Below, in pieces: positions 53,759 through 62,670 of a stretch of DNA of 64,000 nucleotides. The notes under the pieces were generated by a model. The model did no database searches and was not told the origin of the DNA. It saw only the letters and a program-made list of their open reading frames with translations. A program made the translations under genes and the position numbers. The stretch's first letter is position 1. The number at the start of each line of letters is the position of its first letter. Source of the stretch: Candidatus Sumerlaeota bacterium (lineage in GTDB: Bacteria; Sumerlaeota; Sumerlaeia; JAFGJS01); contig JAFGJS010000054.1 in the NCBI GenBank assembly GCA_016928995.1, positions 62,001 to 126,000 on the forward strand, in the 5' to 3' direction.

Positions 53759-54034
53759 ATGAGCGACGATATTATCAAAATTGTGCAGGATAAACTTGAT
53801 GAGAAAAATGAAGTCATCAAAGAGCAACAGGTGCAGATCCAGGAGCAGGATCAGAAGATCGAGGAAATCAAAGAGGAACTTGAAGATAAAAACAATGTGA
53901 TCAAAGAGCAGCAGCTGCAAATCGCGGAACTCGAGGGCAAGCTGGAAGAGATGCAGGCGCGCATTGCGGAACTCGAACAAACCGCCACGAGTCATGATGA
54001 GTTGGTCAAGCGCCTTAAGGAAGCCATTGAATAG
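53759..54034 (+). CDS. Small coiled-coil protein with internal duplication
   Basis: 91 aa from the ATG at 53759 (AAAAGG upstream); a TTG at 53750 would add three residues. Nearly the whole chain is charged alpha-helix with heptads of I, L, V. Two copies of a four-heptad unit appear: EKNEVIKEQQVQI and, 28 residues on, DKNNVIKEQQLQI, which suggests a parallel coiled coil. The last 25 residues (TATSHDELVKRLKEAIE) form another helix. No membrane part. The stop codon lies inside a 26-base tandem duplication. Could be a scaffold, a structural rod or a partner protein. Confidence 0.75.
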   Translation: MSDDIIKIVQDKLDEKNEVIKEQQVQIQEQDQKIEEIKEELEDKNNVIKEQQLQIAELEGKLEEMQARIAELEQTATSHDELVKRLKEAIE

Positions 54035-54077
54035 CGTTATCGCAAATTAGAATTGAATAGCGTTATCGCAAATTAGA
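54026..54077 (+). repeat. 26-base tandem duplication at the end of the coiled-coil gene
   Basis: ATTGAATAGCGTTATCGCAA followed by ATTAGA occurs twice in direct succession (54026-54051 and 54052-54077). The first copy contains the last Ile-Glu codons and TAG stop of the coiled-coil gene, the second copy repeats them outside the gene. Confidence 0.9.
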
Positions 54078-54088
54078 TCGGAAAACAG

Positions 54089-54125
54089 AACGCCGCCGAG
54101 CGTCAGTATATGCCACGGCGGCGTT
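54089..54125. terminator. Terminator between the coiled-coil gene and the aminotransferase
   Basis: AACGCCGCCG (54089-54098) pairs with CGGCGGCGTT (54116-54125) around a 17-base loop, with TTTGGTTTG to the right on the plus strand and GTTTTCCG on the minus strand. Convergent genes on both sides make a shared terminator likely. Confidence 0.7.
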
Positions 54126-54150
54126 TGGTTTGATAGACTCAACGTCCGAC

Positions 54151-55341
54151 TTACAGCACGCCGGCGATGGCCTGAGTCAAGTAGTCCATGTTCGCTTCGG
54201 TCATGCCAGCCACGTTGATGCGGCCGCTGCCGACGATGTAGATTGCGTATTTCTCGCGCAGTTGATCGACCTGATCGCGATTCAATCCGCTGAACGAGAA
54301 CATGCCGTTTTGCCGCGTGATGAAGGAGAAGTCGCGCTCCACGCCTTTTTCCTTCAGCGCGTCCACGAAGCGCCGGCGCATGAGATTGATCCGGTCGCGC
54401 ATCTCTTTCAGTTCACCGAGCCATTCCTGATGGAGCTGCTTGTCGCTCAGGATTTCGCGCACAATCAGTCCGCCATGCGCAGGCGGATTCGAGTAATTCA
54501 CGCGAATCACGCGCTTGATCTGACTGAAGGCGGAATCCGCCGCAGCCGAGTCCGCCGCGACCAGTGTCAATGCGCCCACGCGATCCTGGTACAGGCCGAA
54601 GTTTTTCGAGAAGGAGCTACAGATCAGCAGTTCACATCCGGCCGTGAGGAATTCGCGCAAGCCGGCCGCGTCTTCTTCCATTCCGGCGGCCAGGCCTTGA
54701 TAGGCGAAGTCGATCAGGGGCATCGCGCCGCCTTCCGACAATGTCGCGGCGATCTGTTTCCATTGTTCCTGCGTGGGATCCATGCCTGTTGGATTGTGGC
54801 AACAGCCATGCAGCAGCACCATGTCGCCTTTGGGGATCTGCTTCAACGCAGCGATCATGCCTTCGAAGTCCAGCCGCTGATTCGCCGCGTCGTAATACGG
54901 ATACGCGACGGTCTCCAGTCCGGCTGCCTCGAAGATTCCCTTGTGATTCGCCCAGGTCGGATCGCTGATCCAAACCCTGGCGCCGGGCAGCTGCGTGTGG
55001 ATGAAGTCGCCCGCCACGCGAAGCGCGCCGGTTCCGCCGGGAGTATGCGCGGTGCGCGCACGGTTCGAGGCGATGATCTCGTGATCCGCGCCGAACAGCA
55101 TTCGCTGCGCGTGCAGGGCGTACTGCGGATCGCCGTTGATCGGCATGTAGCTCTTCGAGTCGGCCGATTTCAAAATGCGCTCTTCGGCTTTCTTGACGGA
55201 ATTCAACACCGGCGTTTTGCCGTTGGCGTCTTTGTACACCCCTACGCCGAGATTGACTTTCTTGGGATTGGGATCCTGTTTGAAGGCTTCGGTCAGCCCC
55301 AGAATCGGATCCGCGGGCGCGGCTTGAATGCGTTCCAGCAT
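54151..55341 (-). CDS. Aspartate/aromatic aminotransferase (AspC/TyrB type)
   Basis: 396 aa from the ATG at 55341 with CTGGAGC upstream. Class I aminotransferase of the AspC/TyrB group: ILGLTEAFKQDPNPKKVNLG and GVGVYKD N-terminus, TPGGTGALR, HGCCHNPTGMDP, PLIDFAYQG with the PLP-contacting Asp/Tyr, SSFSKNFGLYQDRVG with the PLP lysine, and RINVAGMTEANMDYL at the end with the substrate Arg. Interconverts aspartate or aromatic amino acids with their oxo-acids. AspC and TyrB cannot be separated by eye, so no symbol is given. Upstream is the argG gene after an inverted repeat. Confidence 0.94.
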   Translation of the reverse strand: MLERIQAAPADPILGLTEAFKQDPNPKKVNLGVGVYKDANGKTPVLNSVKKAEERILKSADSKSYMPINGDPQYALHAQRMLFGADHEIIASNRARTAHTPGGTGALRVAGDFIHTQLPGARVWISDPTWANHKGIFEAAGLETVAYPYYDAANQRLDFEGMIAALKQIPKGDMVLLHGCCHNPTGMDPTQEQWKQIAATLSEGGAMPLIDFAYQGLAAGMEEDAAGLREFLTAGCELLICSSFSKNFGLYQDRVGALTLVAADSAAADSAFSQIKRVIRVNYSNPPAHGGLIVREILSDKQLHQEWLGELKEMRDRINLMRRRFVDALKEKGVERDFSFITRQNGMFSFSGLNRDQVDQLREKYAIYIVGSGRINVAGMTEANMDYLTQAIAGVL

Positions 55342-55367
55342 GATCGTGCTCCAGTCATAAAAATTAT

Positions 55368-55449
55368 AACGCAAAGTCGCTAAGACGCAAAGAAGCGCTA
55401 AGTTTTATCGCTTTCTTTGCGAAACTTTGCGACTTTGCCTCTTTGCGTT
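55368..55449. repeat. ACGCAAAG-type inverted repeat between aminotransferase and argG
   Basis: AACGCAAAGTCGCTAAGACG at the left and ACTTTGCGACTTTGCCTCTT then TGCGTT at the right are complementary over about ten to twelve bases in two blocks, with CGCTAAGTTTTATCGCTTTC between. Related segments are near 21276 and 27249. Confidence 0.6.
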
Positions 55450-55454
55450 AATTT

Positions 55455-56696
55455 CTATTCCTTCGAGGCCAGGCCCTTGCGCGCCAGGATGCGCGCGCTC
55501 ACGGCCAGCACATTTAAAAAGCCTTCGCTGTCGGCGTGATTGAACTCGCCAATGCTTTCCATTGATGCGGCGGATTCGCTGTAGATGCTGTGCGGGCAGT
55601 CCGTGGCGGCCTCGAACACCACGTTGCCCTTGTAGCAGCGCACCTTGATCGCGCCGGTGGCCAGTTTGGCGAAATGCGCCGTCGTGGCCCGCGCCGCCGC
55701 GCTGGCCGCGTCATACCAGTAGCCCTGGTAAATCTGCTCGGCCAGCGTTTCGCTCGCTGCACGGAAAACCTTGCGCGCACGGCGGTCGAGAATCAATTGA
55801 AGCAGGTAGTCGTAGCACTCGCCAAGCAGCGCGAGTCCGGGCTGCTCATACACGCCGCGGGATTTGATGCCGACGAAACGGTTTTCCACGACGTGCTTGC
55901 AGATGCCTACGCCGTTGCGGCCGGCGATGGCGTTGGCCTGTTCAAAGGCTTGCAGCACGCTGACGGGCTGGCCGTTCACCGACACGGGGCGTCCGGCTTC
56001 GAAGCGCACCTCGAAGGTCTCCGCAGTGTCCGGGGCTTGATCGGGACGCACGCCGAATTCCGGCTCGACTTCCCATGCGCCGACTTCGAGCGACTCCAGT
56101 TTGCCGGCCTCGTGCGTCAGTCCGAGGAAATTGGCGTCCGTGCTATATGGTTTGTCATGCGAGTGCTTGATTTGCAGACCGTGCTGCTGGCAGAAGTCGA
56201 TCATCTCCTTGCGTCCGCCGAATGCGCCGAGGAATTCCTCGTCGCGCCAGGGAGCGTAAACCGAAAAGTCCGGTTCGACCATGTTCGTGGCGAGCTGAAA
56301 GCGCACCTGATCGTTGCCGCGCCCCGTGGCGCCGTGGCTGATGACGCTGATTCCGCGTTTTTTCATTTCATCCAGAATCAGGCTCGTGGTGACGAAACGG
56401 GCGATACCGGTGGTGTTCCAGTAGCCGCCCTCGTAGGCCGCCTGGGCCTGCACGACGCGCAAGCCTTCTTCGGCCAGCGCTTCGCGGCCGTCGAGCACCA
56501 CGGCGTCCTGCGCTCCAGCGGCGAGCATGCGTTGCCGCACGGCTTCCAGATCGGGATCATCGGGCTGGCCCAAGTCAACCGTCATGCTGATGACCTTGAC
56601 TCCCAGGTCCGTCAGCCAGCGGGTGATGGTCATGCTATCCAGTCCGCCGGAACCGGCAAAGGCGATGGTTTGGCCCTTTAATTCGCTTGCTTTCAT
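55455..56696 (-). CDS. argG: Argininosuccinate synthase
   Basis: 413 aa with a TTTAGGAGGCGC ribosome site. ArgG joins citrulline and aspartate with ATP in arginine synthesis. Visible: the P-loop FAGSGGLDSM (an SGGLDS version), AYEGGYWNTTGIAR, SHGATGRGNDQVRFQLA, IKHSHDKPYSTDANFLGLTH, GAWEVEPEF and the later KSRGVYEQPG. Length fits the family. The ATG lies close to a perfect Shine-Dalgarno, with no other arg gene adjacent. Confidence 0.96.
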   Translation of the reverse strand: MKASELKGQTIAFAGSGGLDSMTITRWLTDLGVKVISMTVDLGQPDDPDLEAVRQRMLAAGAQDAVVLDGREALAEEGLRVVQAQAAYEGGYWNTTGIARFVTTSLILDEMKKRGISVISHGATGRGNDQVRFQLATNMVEPDFSVYAPWRDEEFLGAFGGRKEMIDFCQQHGLQIKHSHDKPYSTDANFLGLTHEAGKLESLEVGAWEVEPEFGVRPDQAPDTAETFEVRFEAGRPVSVNGQPVSVLQAFEQANAIAGRNGVGICKHVVENRFVGIKSRGVYEQPGLALLGECYDYLLQLILDRRARKVFRAASETLAEQIYQGYWYDAASAAARATTAHFAKLATGAIKVRCYKGNVVFEAATDCPHSIYSESAASMESIGEFNHADSEGFLNVLAVSARILARKGLASKE

Positions 56697-57128
56697 GGCA
56701 GCGCCTCCTAAAACGCGATCGGCGGCCGCTGAGCCGCCCTGTTAAATTCCGCAAACCATATAGACGCGGGAAGCTCCGTGTCAAGCAATGGTTGCGTGGA
56801 AGGATGTTCTTGATTTTGCCCTGTGTCATTTCTTGCTCTTGATCTTGCTCCTGCTCTTGCTCTGAGATTACGGCACAGTCATGGATTTTGCTCTCGCGGT
56901 GTCAGTCATCCAGTCCTAAAACCTGAATTCATAGCGTTGAGACGGATTGGGAGCAAGAGCAAGAAATGAAAAATCGGGTTAAACTTGAGAGCCTGCCGCG
57001 TGGAACATCGTGTCGTTTCTTGCTTGACATTCGATTGCGGCGCGAGTTGACTCTTCGTTCCGTCCGAGCGTAAAGCCTTGGGCGAAATGGATTTTGCATA
57101 ACGTTTTGATTCGCAGGGAGAGAATGCG
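56697..57128. other. Repeat-containing gap upstream of secG
   Basis: 430 bases without a credible gene. It holds an inverted repeat at 56826-56969 whose left arm TCATTTCTTGCTCTTG and right arm GAGCAAGAGCAAGAAATGA are complementary, related to the AGCAAGAG tracts near 10918 and 31905. A TTGACATTCGATTGCGG promoter-like stretch lies near 57023, upstream of secG. Confidence 0.6.
56826..56969. repeat. TCATTTCTTGCTCTTG inverted repeat
   Basis: Arms of about 16 bases at 56826 and 56951-56969 enclose CTTGCTCCTGCTCTTGC tracts and a TCATGGATTTTGCTCTCGCG segment. The same AGAGCAAG motif is at 10918 and 31905, so it is another dispersed family in this genome. Confidence 0.6.
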
Positions 57129-57536
57129 ATGAAATTGTTTTTCGCGTTGTTGATAGTCGCCTATATTCCGGCTTGTCTGTTGCTGATCGTCGTCGTGCTG
57201 GCGCAGGAAGGCAAGGGCGGTGGAGTTTCCGGTTTGATCGGCGGCGGCTCGCCGCTGGGCGACACGTTGGGCGCATCCGGCGCCGAGGCGGTGTATCGCA
57301 AGTGGACCCGCATCATCGCGGCCATCTTTCTCGCGGGTTCTTTGTTAATCACGCTGAGTTTCCAGGGCATCGCGAAACAAAGCGACCAGTCTGATTCGCT
57401 GGCGGGCGTGAAGGATGAATCGCAGACGGCTGTCACGACTCAGGAAGCGGCTCCGGCCGATACGGGCGGAGAAGAGCCAGCCGCGACGAATCTGCTGGAA
57501 ACGATCAGCGACTCTGAGCCAACTACAAACCAGTGA
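57129..57536 (+). CDS. secG: Preprotein translocase subunit SecG
   Basis: 135 aa. Two membrane helices (FFALLIVAYIPACLLLIVVV and TRIIAAIFLAGSLLITL) surround the conserved cytosolic loop QEGKGGGVSGLIGGGSPLGD, typical of SecG. The C-terminal tail of about 55 residues is acidic and alanine-rich and longer than usual. CAGGGAGAG ribosome site. Its stop overlaps the next gene's GTG start (GTGA). Confidence 0.94.
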   Translation: MKLFFALLIVAYIPACLLLIVVVLAQEGKGGGVSGLIGGGSPLGDTLGASGAEAVYRKWTRIIAAIFLAGSLLITLSFQGIAKQSDQSDSLAGVKDESQTAVTTQEAAPADTGGEEPAATNLLETISDSEPTTNQ

Positions 57537-58945
57537 ATGTCTTTGGACGAATCGCCCTCCTTTGCGGATTGACCTTGCTGTTGAGCGGATGCGCGCGTTT
57601 GGCGCCTTCGCTTCAATCGAAGTCCCGAGCATTTTCCGTGGAACAACACACCCTCGACAACGGCCTGACCGTGCTGATTAATGAATCGCATGCCCATCCG
57701 CTTGTGACCATTGATCTGTGGGTTGAGGTCGGGTCGGCGTATGAGCCGGAAGAGCTGGCGGGCGTTTCGCATTATCTTGAGCATATGCTGTTTAAGGGCA
57801 CGCCGGAGCACAAGGTCGGCGATATCGACCGCATCGTGGAAAACATGGGCGGCTTGTGGAACGCAGGAACCTCGCGCGATTACACTCATTTTTACATCAC
57901 GGTCGGCTCGTCCTTTTTCGAACCGGCGCTGAAAATCCTGACGGACGTGGTGTTGCGTCCGAGCATCGACGCAAACGAGTTTGAGCGGGAGCGCTCCGTG
58001 ATCCTTGAGGAGATCCGCCGCAAGCAGGACAATCCCTCGGCGTCGCTGTGGGATGAAACTTACGCCCGCGCGTATGAAAAAAGCCCGTATAAGGGAAGCG
58101 TGCTGGGACCGGCGGAATCGATCAAGGCGATGCCGCATTCCGGCATGCTCGGTTATTACGCGGAGCATTATCAGCCGGGCAGGATGACGCTGGCGCTCGT
58201 GGGCGACGTTGAAACGTCGCATGCGCTGAGCTGCATCGAGAGCGTATTTGACGCCGCGCTGGCGGACCGTCCGGCGATCCGGCCCAAAGAAGAAGCCGGC
58301 GTTGAATTTGATTCTCTGGGCGAGCTGTCGATCAATGCGGTATATGCCTCGCGCGGCCGGACGGACCTGCGCCGCGATACGCAGGAGGCTTACGTGGCGA
58401 TCGCCTGGCCTGCCGCGGGCATGGATCAACTCGATGATGTGTATCCGCTCGATGCGCTGGCCACGATTCTGGGCGATGGCCGCACGTCCCGCTTGTACCG
58501 CACGATCCGCGAGGAGAAACAGCTCGCGACTGCAATCAGTTGCTCGTATTTGACGCAAAAGGGGCCGTCGCTTATGGTTGTGGTTGCTGCTACGGCGCCG
58601 GACAAGGTTGATGCGCTGATCGAGGCCGTGGAGGATGAGATGGAGCGGATGCGCCAAGATCCCGTGGAGAGCAAGGAGTTGGATCGCGTCCGCGCGATGC
58701 TGCGCAATCAGCGTATTTTCGCCACGGAAACCACCTCGGGCGAGGCGTCGTTGATCGGTTATGGGTACACGGTCAGCGGCGGAGTGGAGTTTGAGCAGAC
58801 ATATCTGGATCGTATCGAAGCATTGAACGCGGGCGATTTACGCCGCGCTGCAATGCGTTATCTCAAACCGGAACACCGTGTTGTCACTGTGATTCTGCCG
58901 CAGCAAACCGCGTCAGAGGAGCCGCCTGCCGGCGAGTCGAATTGA
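57533..58945 (+). CDS. M16-family zinc metallopeptidase, predicted lipoprotein
   Basis: 470 aa. GTG start at 57533 overlapping the secG stop. A lipoprotein signal is clear: hydrophobic core ALLCGLTLLL then LLSGC with Cys20. The inverted zinc motif is H80-YLE83-H84 in VSHYLEHMLFKGT, the HxxEH of the pitrilysin/M16 family, with the third ligand Glu further on (ERERSVILEEIRRKQDNP segment). The C-terminal M16 partner domain (DDVYPLDALATILGDGRTSR) follows. One-chain bacterial M16 proteases of this kind process peptides in the periplasm. The link to secG by overlap is curious, but no common role is evident. Confidence 0.93.
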   Translation: MNVFGRIALLCGLTLLLSGCARLAPSLQSKSRAFSVEQHTLDNGLTVLINESHAHPLVTIDLWVEVGSAYEPEELAGVSHYLEHMLFKGTPEHKVGDIDRIVENMGGLWNAGTSRDYTHFYITVGSSFFEPALKILTDVVLRPSIDANEFERERSVILEEIRRKQDNPSASLWDETYARAYEKSPYKGSVLGPAESIKAMPHSGMLGYYAEHYQPGRMTLALVGDVETSHALSCIESVFDAALADRPAIRPKEEAGVEFDSLGELSINAVYASRGRTDLRRDTQEAYVAIAWPAAGMDQLDDVYPLDALATILGDGRTSRLYRTIREEKQLATAISCSYLTQKGPSLMVVVAATAPDKVDALIEAVEDEMERMRQDPVESKELDRVRAMLRNQRIFATETTSGEASLIGYGYTVSGGVEFEQTYLDRIEALNAGDLRRAAMRYLKPEHRVVTVILPQQTASEEPPAGESN

Positions 58946-59210
58946 CCTGCGCATTCAATAAAATCAAACAGCGACGGTTGAAAAACACACAAAGCGCTTG
59001 ATTTTTCTCCAAAAAATAACGATATAGCTGTGTCCGTAGATGAATGTAGTTCCGGACAATGACCGCGGAAGCCTTCATAAGATCTTCATTTTCGCGTCTT
59101 AAGTGATAGCGAAAACGCTTCCGCGAAAAGCCGCGAAAGGCAGGCGGGGCGAGCGGCGCCATACGGAGCACGGCTGAACCGAAGGCGACCAGCCCTGAAC
59201 GAGGCGAGCC

Positions 59211-59462
59211 ATGAGCGGCGAGAACGACGAAGAGCATAAAGAAAAAGAGAAGCAGCGGAAATTGCCCGTGGCGCCGGAGGCGTTGGAGGCGCTGATGATT
59301 CCGTTTTTACTCGGCGCCGGACCGATCGTCGGCTGGTATCTGGGCAATCAGGCGGATCAGTGGTTTGGCAGCAGTCCCTGGGGGCAATTCATCGGACTTG
59401 GCTTCGGCCTCGGCGCTGGCGTCCATCAAGCAGTGATCATCATCCGGCGGATTTCACGATGA
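59211..59462 (+). CDS. ATP synthase-associated AtpZ-like membrane protein
   Basis: 83 aa with two membrane helices (MIPFLLGAGPIVGWYLGNQA and FIGLGFGLGAGVHQAVIIIR) and a highly charged N-terminus (ENDEEHKEKEKQRK). Position before atpI and atpB matches AtpZ/AtpI-type accessory subunits thought to support Mg2+ or Ca2+ handling and rotor assembly. ATG follows GAGGCGAGCC. Its stop overlaps the next start (ATGA). The F-type operon probably starts here, with a 265-base upstream gap that holds the promoter region. Confidence 0.8.
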   Translation: MSGENDEEHKEKEKQRKLPVAPEALEALMIPFLLGAGPIVGWYLGNQADQWFGSSPWGQFIGLGFGLGAGVHQAVIIIRRISR

Positions 59463-59899
59463 ATGGAAATACGACACCCCAAACGCCCCCGAGCGAAAGC
59501 ATCGGCCGGGATGTGGCCCAGCGCGCGGCGATCATGGCAGGCTGGATCACGCTCTGCGGTTTTTGTTGTTATGCAGCGTTCGGTTCATGGCAGAATGGCG
59601 CGCAGTACGCCATGTTCAGTCTTTGGGGCGTGTTTTTTCTGCTGGTGATCCGCCGTTTCATTATGGCGATCTTCCGCAAGGACGGTCTGTCCACGGCGGG
59701 CTGGGGCGCGGCCAATGCGGGGATGATGCTGGCGCTGCTGGGATTGTGCCTGCTGTTCACGGCGCTGGAGCGCCTCAGCGCGGCGGCCATGTTGCTCGGG
59801 ATTCATACGATCTATCTGGCGCTGATTTGGAAAGCATTGCGCAGCGGATCGCAAGGCGCCGGCGTCAAGCCCAATGAAAACGGCACGATATGCGAATGA
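59459..59899 (+). CDS. atpI: ATP synthase subunit I (AtpI-like)
   Basis: 146 aa from the ATG at 59459 (overlaps the previous stop as ATGA). Four helices: QRAAIMAGWITLCGFCCYAA, AMFSLWGVFFLLVIRRFIMA, GAANAGMMLALLGLCLLFTA and AAAMLLGIHTIYLALIWKAL. Typical of the I or i subunit between AtpZ and AtpB, which helps assembly of the c-ring. Weak sequence conservation, so the call rests mainly on place and topology. Confidence 0.75.
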   Translation: MNGNTTPQTPPSESIGRDVAQRAAIMAGWITLCGFCCYAAFGSWQNGAQYAMFSLWGVFFLLVIRRFIMAIFRKDGLSTAGWGAANAGMMLALLGLCLLFTALERLSAAAMLLGIHTIYLALIWKALRSGSQGAGVKPNENGTICE

Positions 59900-59985
59900 A
59901 AATGAGATAATAAGAGGATAGATTTTGACATTCATACGCGGTTTATTTTTGATGCCAGAAGCAGGCGTGGGAGATTGATTTCAGA

Positions 59986-60909
59986 ATGGCAGCATTGGAT
60001 ACGCAACATAACACGCTGAATGAGCATGAGGGCGCCGCCGCAGCCGGTGAACACGGCGAGACGGGAGCGGGCGCCGAACACTCGAATGGCGAAGAGGGGC
60101 ATGGCGCCGGCGGGCAAGATATTCATGAAGTGCCGCATGTGCTTTACGTCGTAACGGAAAGTTTGAACCGGTCGGGGCATGCTCACGCCGCGCACGTCAT
60201 CGAGCGATATGAAAACACGATCTACTCGTTTGGCTTTGTGATTATTTTCTGCCTGTTCGTGCGGATCGCCATGAAGCAGCGCCGCGTGATTCCAGGCAAA
60301 CTGCAAAACGCCGTCGAGGCCGTGGTGGAGCTGTTCTATAACTTTTTCCGCGAGCTCCTCGGCGATAAGCACGCCCAGCGATTTCTGCCGTTCCTCGGCA
60401 GTCTCTTTTTATTCATCATCTGCAATAATTACATGGGGCTTGTGCCGGGATTAAAGGCCCCGACTTCCGTGCCGCAGACCACGTTCGCGCTGGCGGCGTG
60501 CGTGTTTGTCTATGTGCAATACATCGGGATCCAGTTGAACGGCATCGGCGGCTACATCTTTCATCTGATGGGTTCGCCGCGCAGCGTCGTGGAATGGTGT
60601 TTGATGCCGTTCATGTTTGTGCTGCACACCATCGGCGAGTTGATCAAGCCGGTCTCGTTGGCCTTGCGTCTTATGGGCAATATCATGGGCGAGGACATTC
60701 TGATTTTCGTGATGGCGACGCTGGGCACGGCGCTGGCCGCGGCGATCGGATTGGGCGCGCTGCATATCGGGCTGCCGTTGCAGCTGCCGTTCATGTTTCT
60801 CTCGCTGTTGCTGGGCGGAATTCAGGCGCTGGTGTTCACGCTGCTGGCGGCGATTTATTTCCTGCTGATGTTCCCGCATGAGGAGCATCATGGCGAGGAA
60901 GAGCATTAA
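59986..60909 (+). CDS. atpB: ATP synthase F0 subunit a
   Basis: 307 aa. N-terminal extension of about 60 residues, rich in Gly, Ala, Glu and His, then helices including [40 protein letters not shown] and [20 protein letters not shown], which holds the essential Arg facing the c-ring. The N-terminal extension is longer than in standard subunits and may be species-specific. GGGAG ribosome site. Part of the contiguous F1F0 operon. Confidence 0.95.
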   Translation: MAALDTQHNTLNEHEGAAAAGEHGETGAGAEHSNGEEGHGAGGQDIHEVPHVLYVVTESLNRSGHAHAAHVIERYENTIYSFGFVIIFCLFVRIAMKQRRVIPGKLQNAVEAVVELFYNFFRELLGDKHAQRFLPFLGSLFLFIICNNYMGLVPGLKAPTSVPQTTFALAACVFVYVQYIGIQLNGIGGYIFHLMGSPRSVVEWCLMPFMFVLHTIGELIKPVSLALRLMGNIMGEDILIFVMATLGTALAAAIGLGALHIGLPLQLPFMFLSLLLGGIQALVFTLLAAIYFLLMFPHEEHHGEEEH

Positions 60910-60977
60910 CAGAAATCAAGATCGGGAATTATACGAACAATCATCATAATCCAACAATCGTACGCGGAGGATTGATC

Positions 60978-61256
60978 ATGGAAAATTTCCAGTGGGTGTT
61001 CGCTCTGATGGCCATTGGCTACCCGCTCGGGCTGGGCATTGCGGCTTTGGGCAGCGGTCTGGGTCTGGGCAAGGCGGTGAGTTCGGCTTTGGAGGCCGCC
61101 GGTCGTCAGCCGGAGGCCGCCGGCAAGCTGCAGACGATGATGATCATCGGCGCAGCGTTCATTGAGGCGTTGACGATCTATGCGCTGATCAGCCCGTTCC
61201 TGGCCAAGGCCACTTTTATGGACGTCATCATCAAAGCGGCGGAAAAGATCCAGTAA
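60978..61256 (+). CDS. atpE: ATP synthase F0 subunit c
   Basis: 92 aa from the ATG at 60978 with GCGGAGG upstream. Two helices: [20 protein letters not shown] and [20 protein letters not shown], with the key carboxylate in AAFIEALT. The Glu is followed by Ala-Leu, not Ser/Thr as in sodium-driven c subunits, and no partner Gln/Ser pattern is seen, so a proton-driven rotor is suggested. Loop motif RQPE is present. Confidence 0.96.
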   Translation: MENFQWVFALMAIGYPLGLGIAALGSGLGLGKAVSSALEAAGRQPEAAGKLQTMMIIGAAFIEALTIYALISPFLAKATFMDVIIKAAEKIQ

Positions 61257-61385
61257 GCTGGAGCGGAATTCGAAGAGACCGGCGACGGCATAGCTGCCGT
61301 TGTCCTGCGCCATCGGCGTGGCAGGTCGCCGTTCCGGCGGCGGCCTTCTCAGCCATGCAGCGAAAAATGCAAGGAGCCCGTCATC

Positions 61386-61883
61386 ATGGGTGCAATCATA
61401 CTTGAAAATCTCGGGCCGATCTCGGCGCAAGTGATTTCGTTTTTGATCTTTTACTGGCTGCTGAAGCGCTTTGCCTGGGGTCCGGTGATGGTTCTGCTGG
61501 AGGAGCGCCGCAAGCGGATCAAGGGCGAATACGACAAGGTCAGCGCGCTCCAGAAGCAGATGGAAGAGCTCAAGACGGACTATGAGAAGCGCATCGGGGC
61601 GATTGAGGCCGAGGCGCGCGAGCGCGTGCAGGAGGGCGTGAAGGAAGGCCGCCGCGTGGCGGAGGAGATCGCCGAAAAAGCCCGCGCCGAGGCGCGCGAG
61701 CGCGTCGAGAAGTCCAAGCAGATGATCGATCTGGAGATGATCAAGGCGCGCAAGGAACTGCGCGAGCAGATCGTTGATATCGCGATGAAGACTTCGGAGC
61801 TGGCTGTGCGTGAACGGCTGGACCGCACCAAGCATGATGAATTAGTGGGGCGGTTTATCGATGAGCTGAACGCGAAGAATTAG
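61386..61883 (+). CDS. atpF: ATP synthase F0 subunit b
   Basis: 165 aa. One N-terminal helix (ISAQVISFLIFYWLLKRFAW) followed by a long charged helix (GPVMVLLEERRKRIKGEYDK, EARERVQEGVKEGRRVAEE), the stator rod of the F-type ATPase. Length is normal. The gap of 129 bases to atpE contains CGGCGACGG/GCCGTTCCGG palindromic segments but no gene. AAGGAG-type ribosome site before the ATG. Confidence 0.95.
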   Translation: MGAIILENLGPISAQVISFLIFYWLLKRFAWGPVMVLLEERRKRIKGEYDKVSALQKQMEELKTDYEKRIGAIEAEARERVQEGVKEGRRVAEEIAEKARAEARERVEKSKQMIDLEMIKARKELREQIVDIAMKTSELAVRERLDRTKHDELVGRFIDELNAKN

Positions 61884-62020
61884 GGATAGTGGTCCGAGTT
61901 TAGAGTTTAGAGGTTAGAAGTCAGGATCAGTCGGACGGGTCGGACATGTCGAACTCGTCTGACGGATTTGAAGCCGGAAGAATGCCGTTTAGAATTTAGA
62001 GTATCGGATATTGGAAGAAG

Positions 62021-62569
62021 ATGATTCTTGATCCCGAAGTGGCTGAACGTTATGGCGATGCGCTGTTTGCGGTGGCGAAACGGCGCAACGAGCTGGATGC
62101 GATCTGGCAAGATGCGGAAGAGCTGATGGCGCTCGTGCCGCGCGGCAGCCAGATCCGCACGTTTCTCGAAGGTCCGCAGTTCAACACGGCGGATCAGGAG
62201 CGCGTGGTGGAGAAGGTGTTCAAGGGGCAGTTGCACGAGCTGCTGACGAATCTGCTGCATCTGCTGATCCACCGCCGACGGATTTATTATCTGGAGGCGA
62301 TTCTGGAGACCTTCCAGCGCCTGGTGGAGGAAAGCCGCGGGATTTATCCGGCGGAGGTCGTCAGCGCAGTGGAACTGAACGAGGCGCAGAAGAGGGACGT
62401 GGAGGCGTGTATGGAGCGCTATACGCAAACCGATCTGCGCATCCACTGGCGCGTGGAGGAAAATTTGATCGGCGGGCTGGTGGTGAAGTTCAAGGATTTG
62501 CTGATCGACGACAGCGTCAGCACGCGATTTGCGAAATTGAAACATGATATGATGGCGGTCAGGGTTTGA
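62021..62569 (+). CDS. atpH: ATP synthase F1 subunit delta
   Basis: 182 aa. Matches the delta (OSCP) subunit: VAERYGDALFAVAKRRNELD N-terminus, RTFLEGPQFNTADQERVVEK and a C-terminal RIHWRVEENLIGGLVVKFKD. It connects the stator b rod to F1. The 137-base gap from atpF contains GTTTAGAGTTTAGAGGTTAG and GTCGGACGGGTCGGAC repeats. ATG has a GGAAGAAG upstream sequence. Confidence 0.95.
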   Translation: MILDPEVAERYGDALFAVAKRRNELDAIWQDAEELMALVPRGSQIRTFLEGPQFNTADQERVVEKVFKGQLHELLTNLLHLLIHRRRIYYLEAILETFQRLVEESRGIYPAEVVSAVELNEAQKRDVEACMERYTQTDLRIHWRVEENLIGGLVVKFKDLLIDDSVSTRFAKLKHDMMAVRV

Positions 62570-62670
62570 GCTTGGAAACGAGTGAACGGAAAGCGGAAGG
62601 CGCGGCGAACGCGGCGCAGCCGTCAATAGAGTGAATCAACGAATCATTTATCATAAAGAGGTACGCGTCC

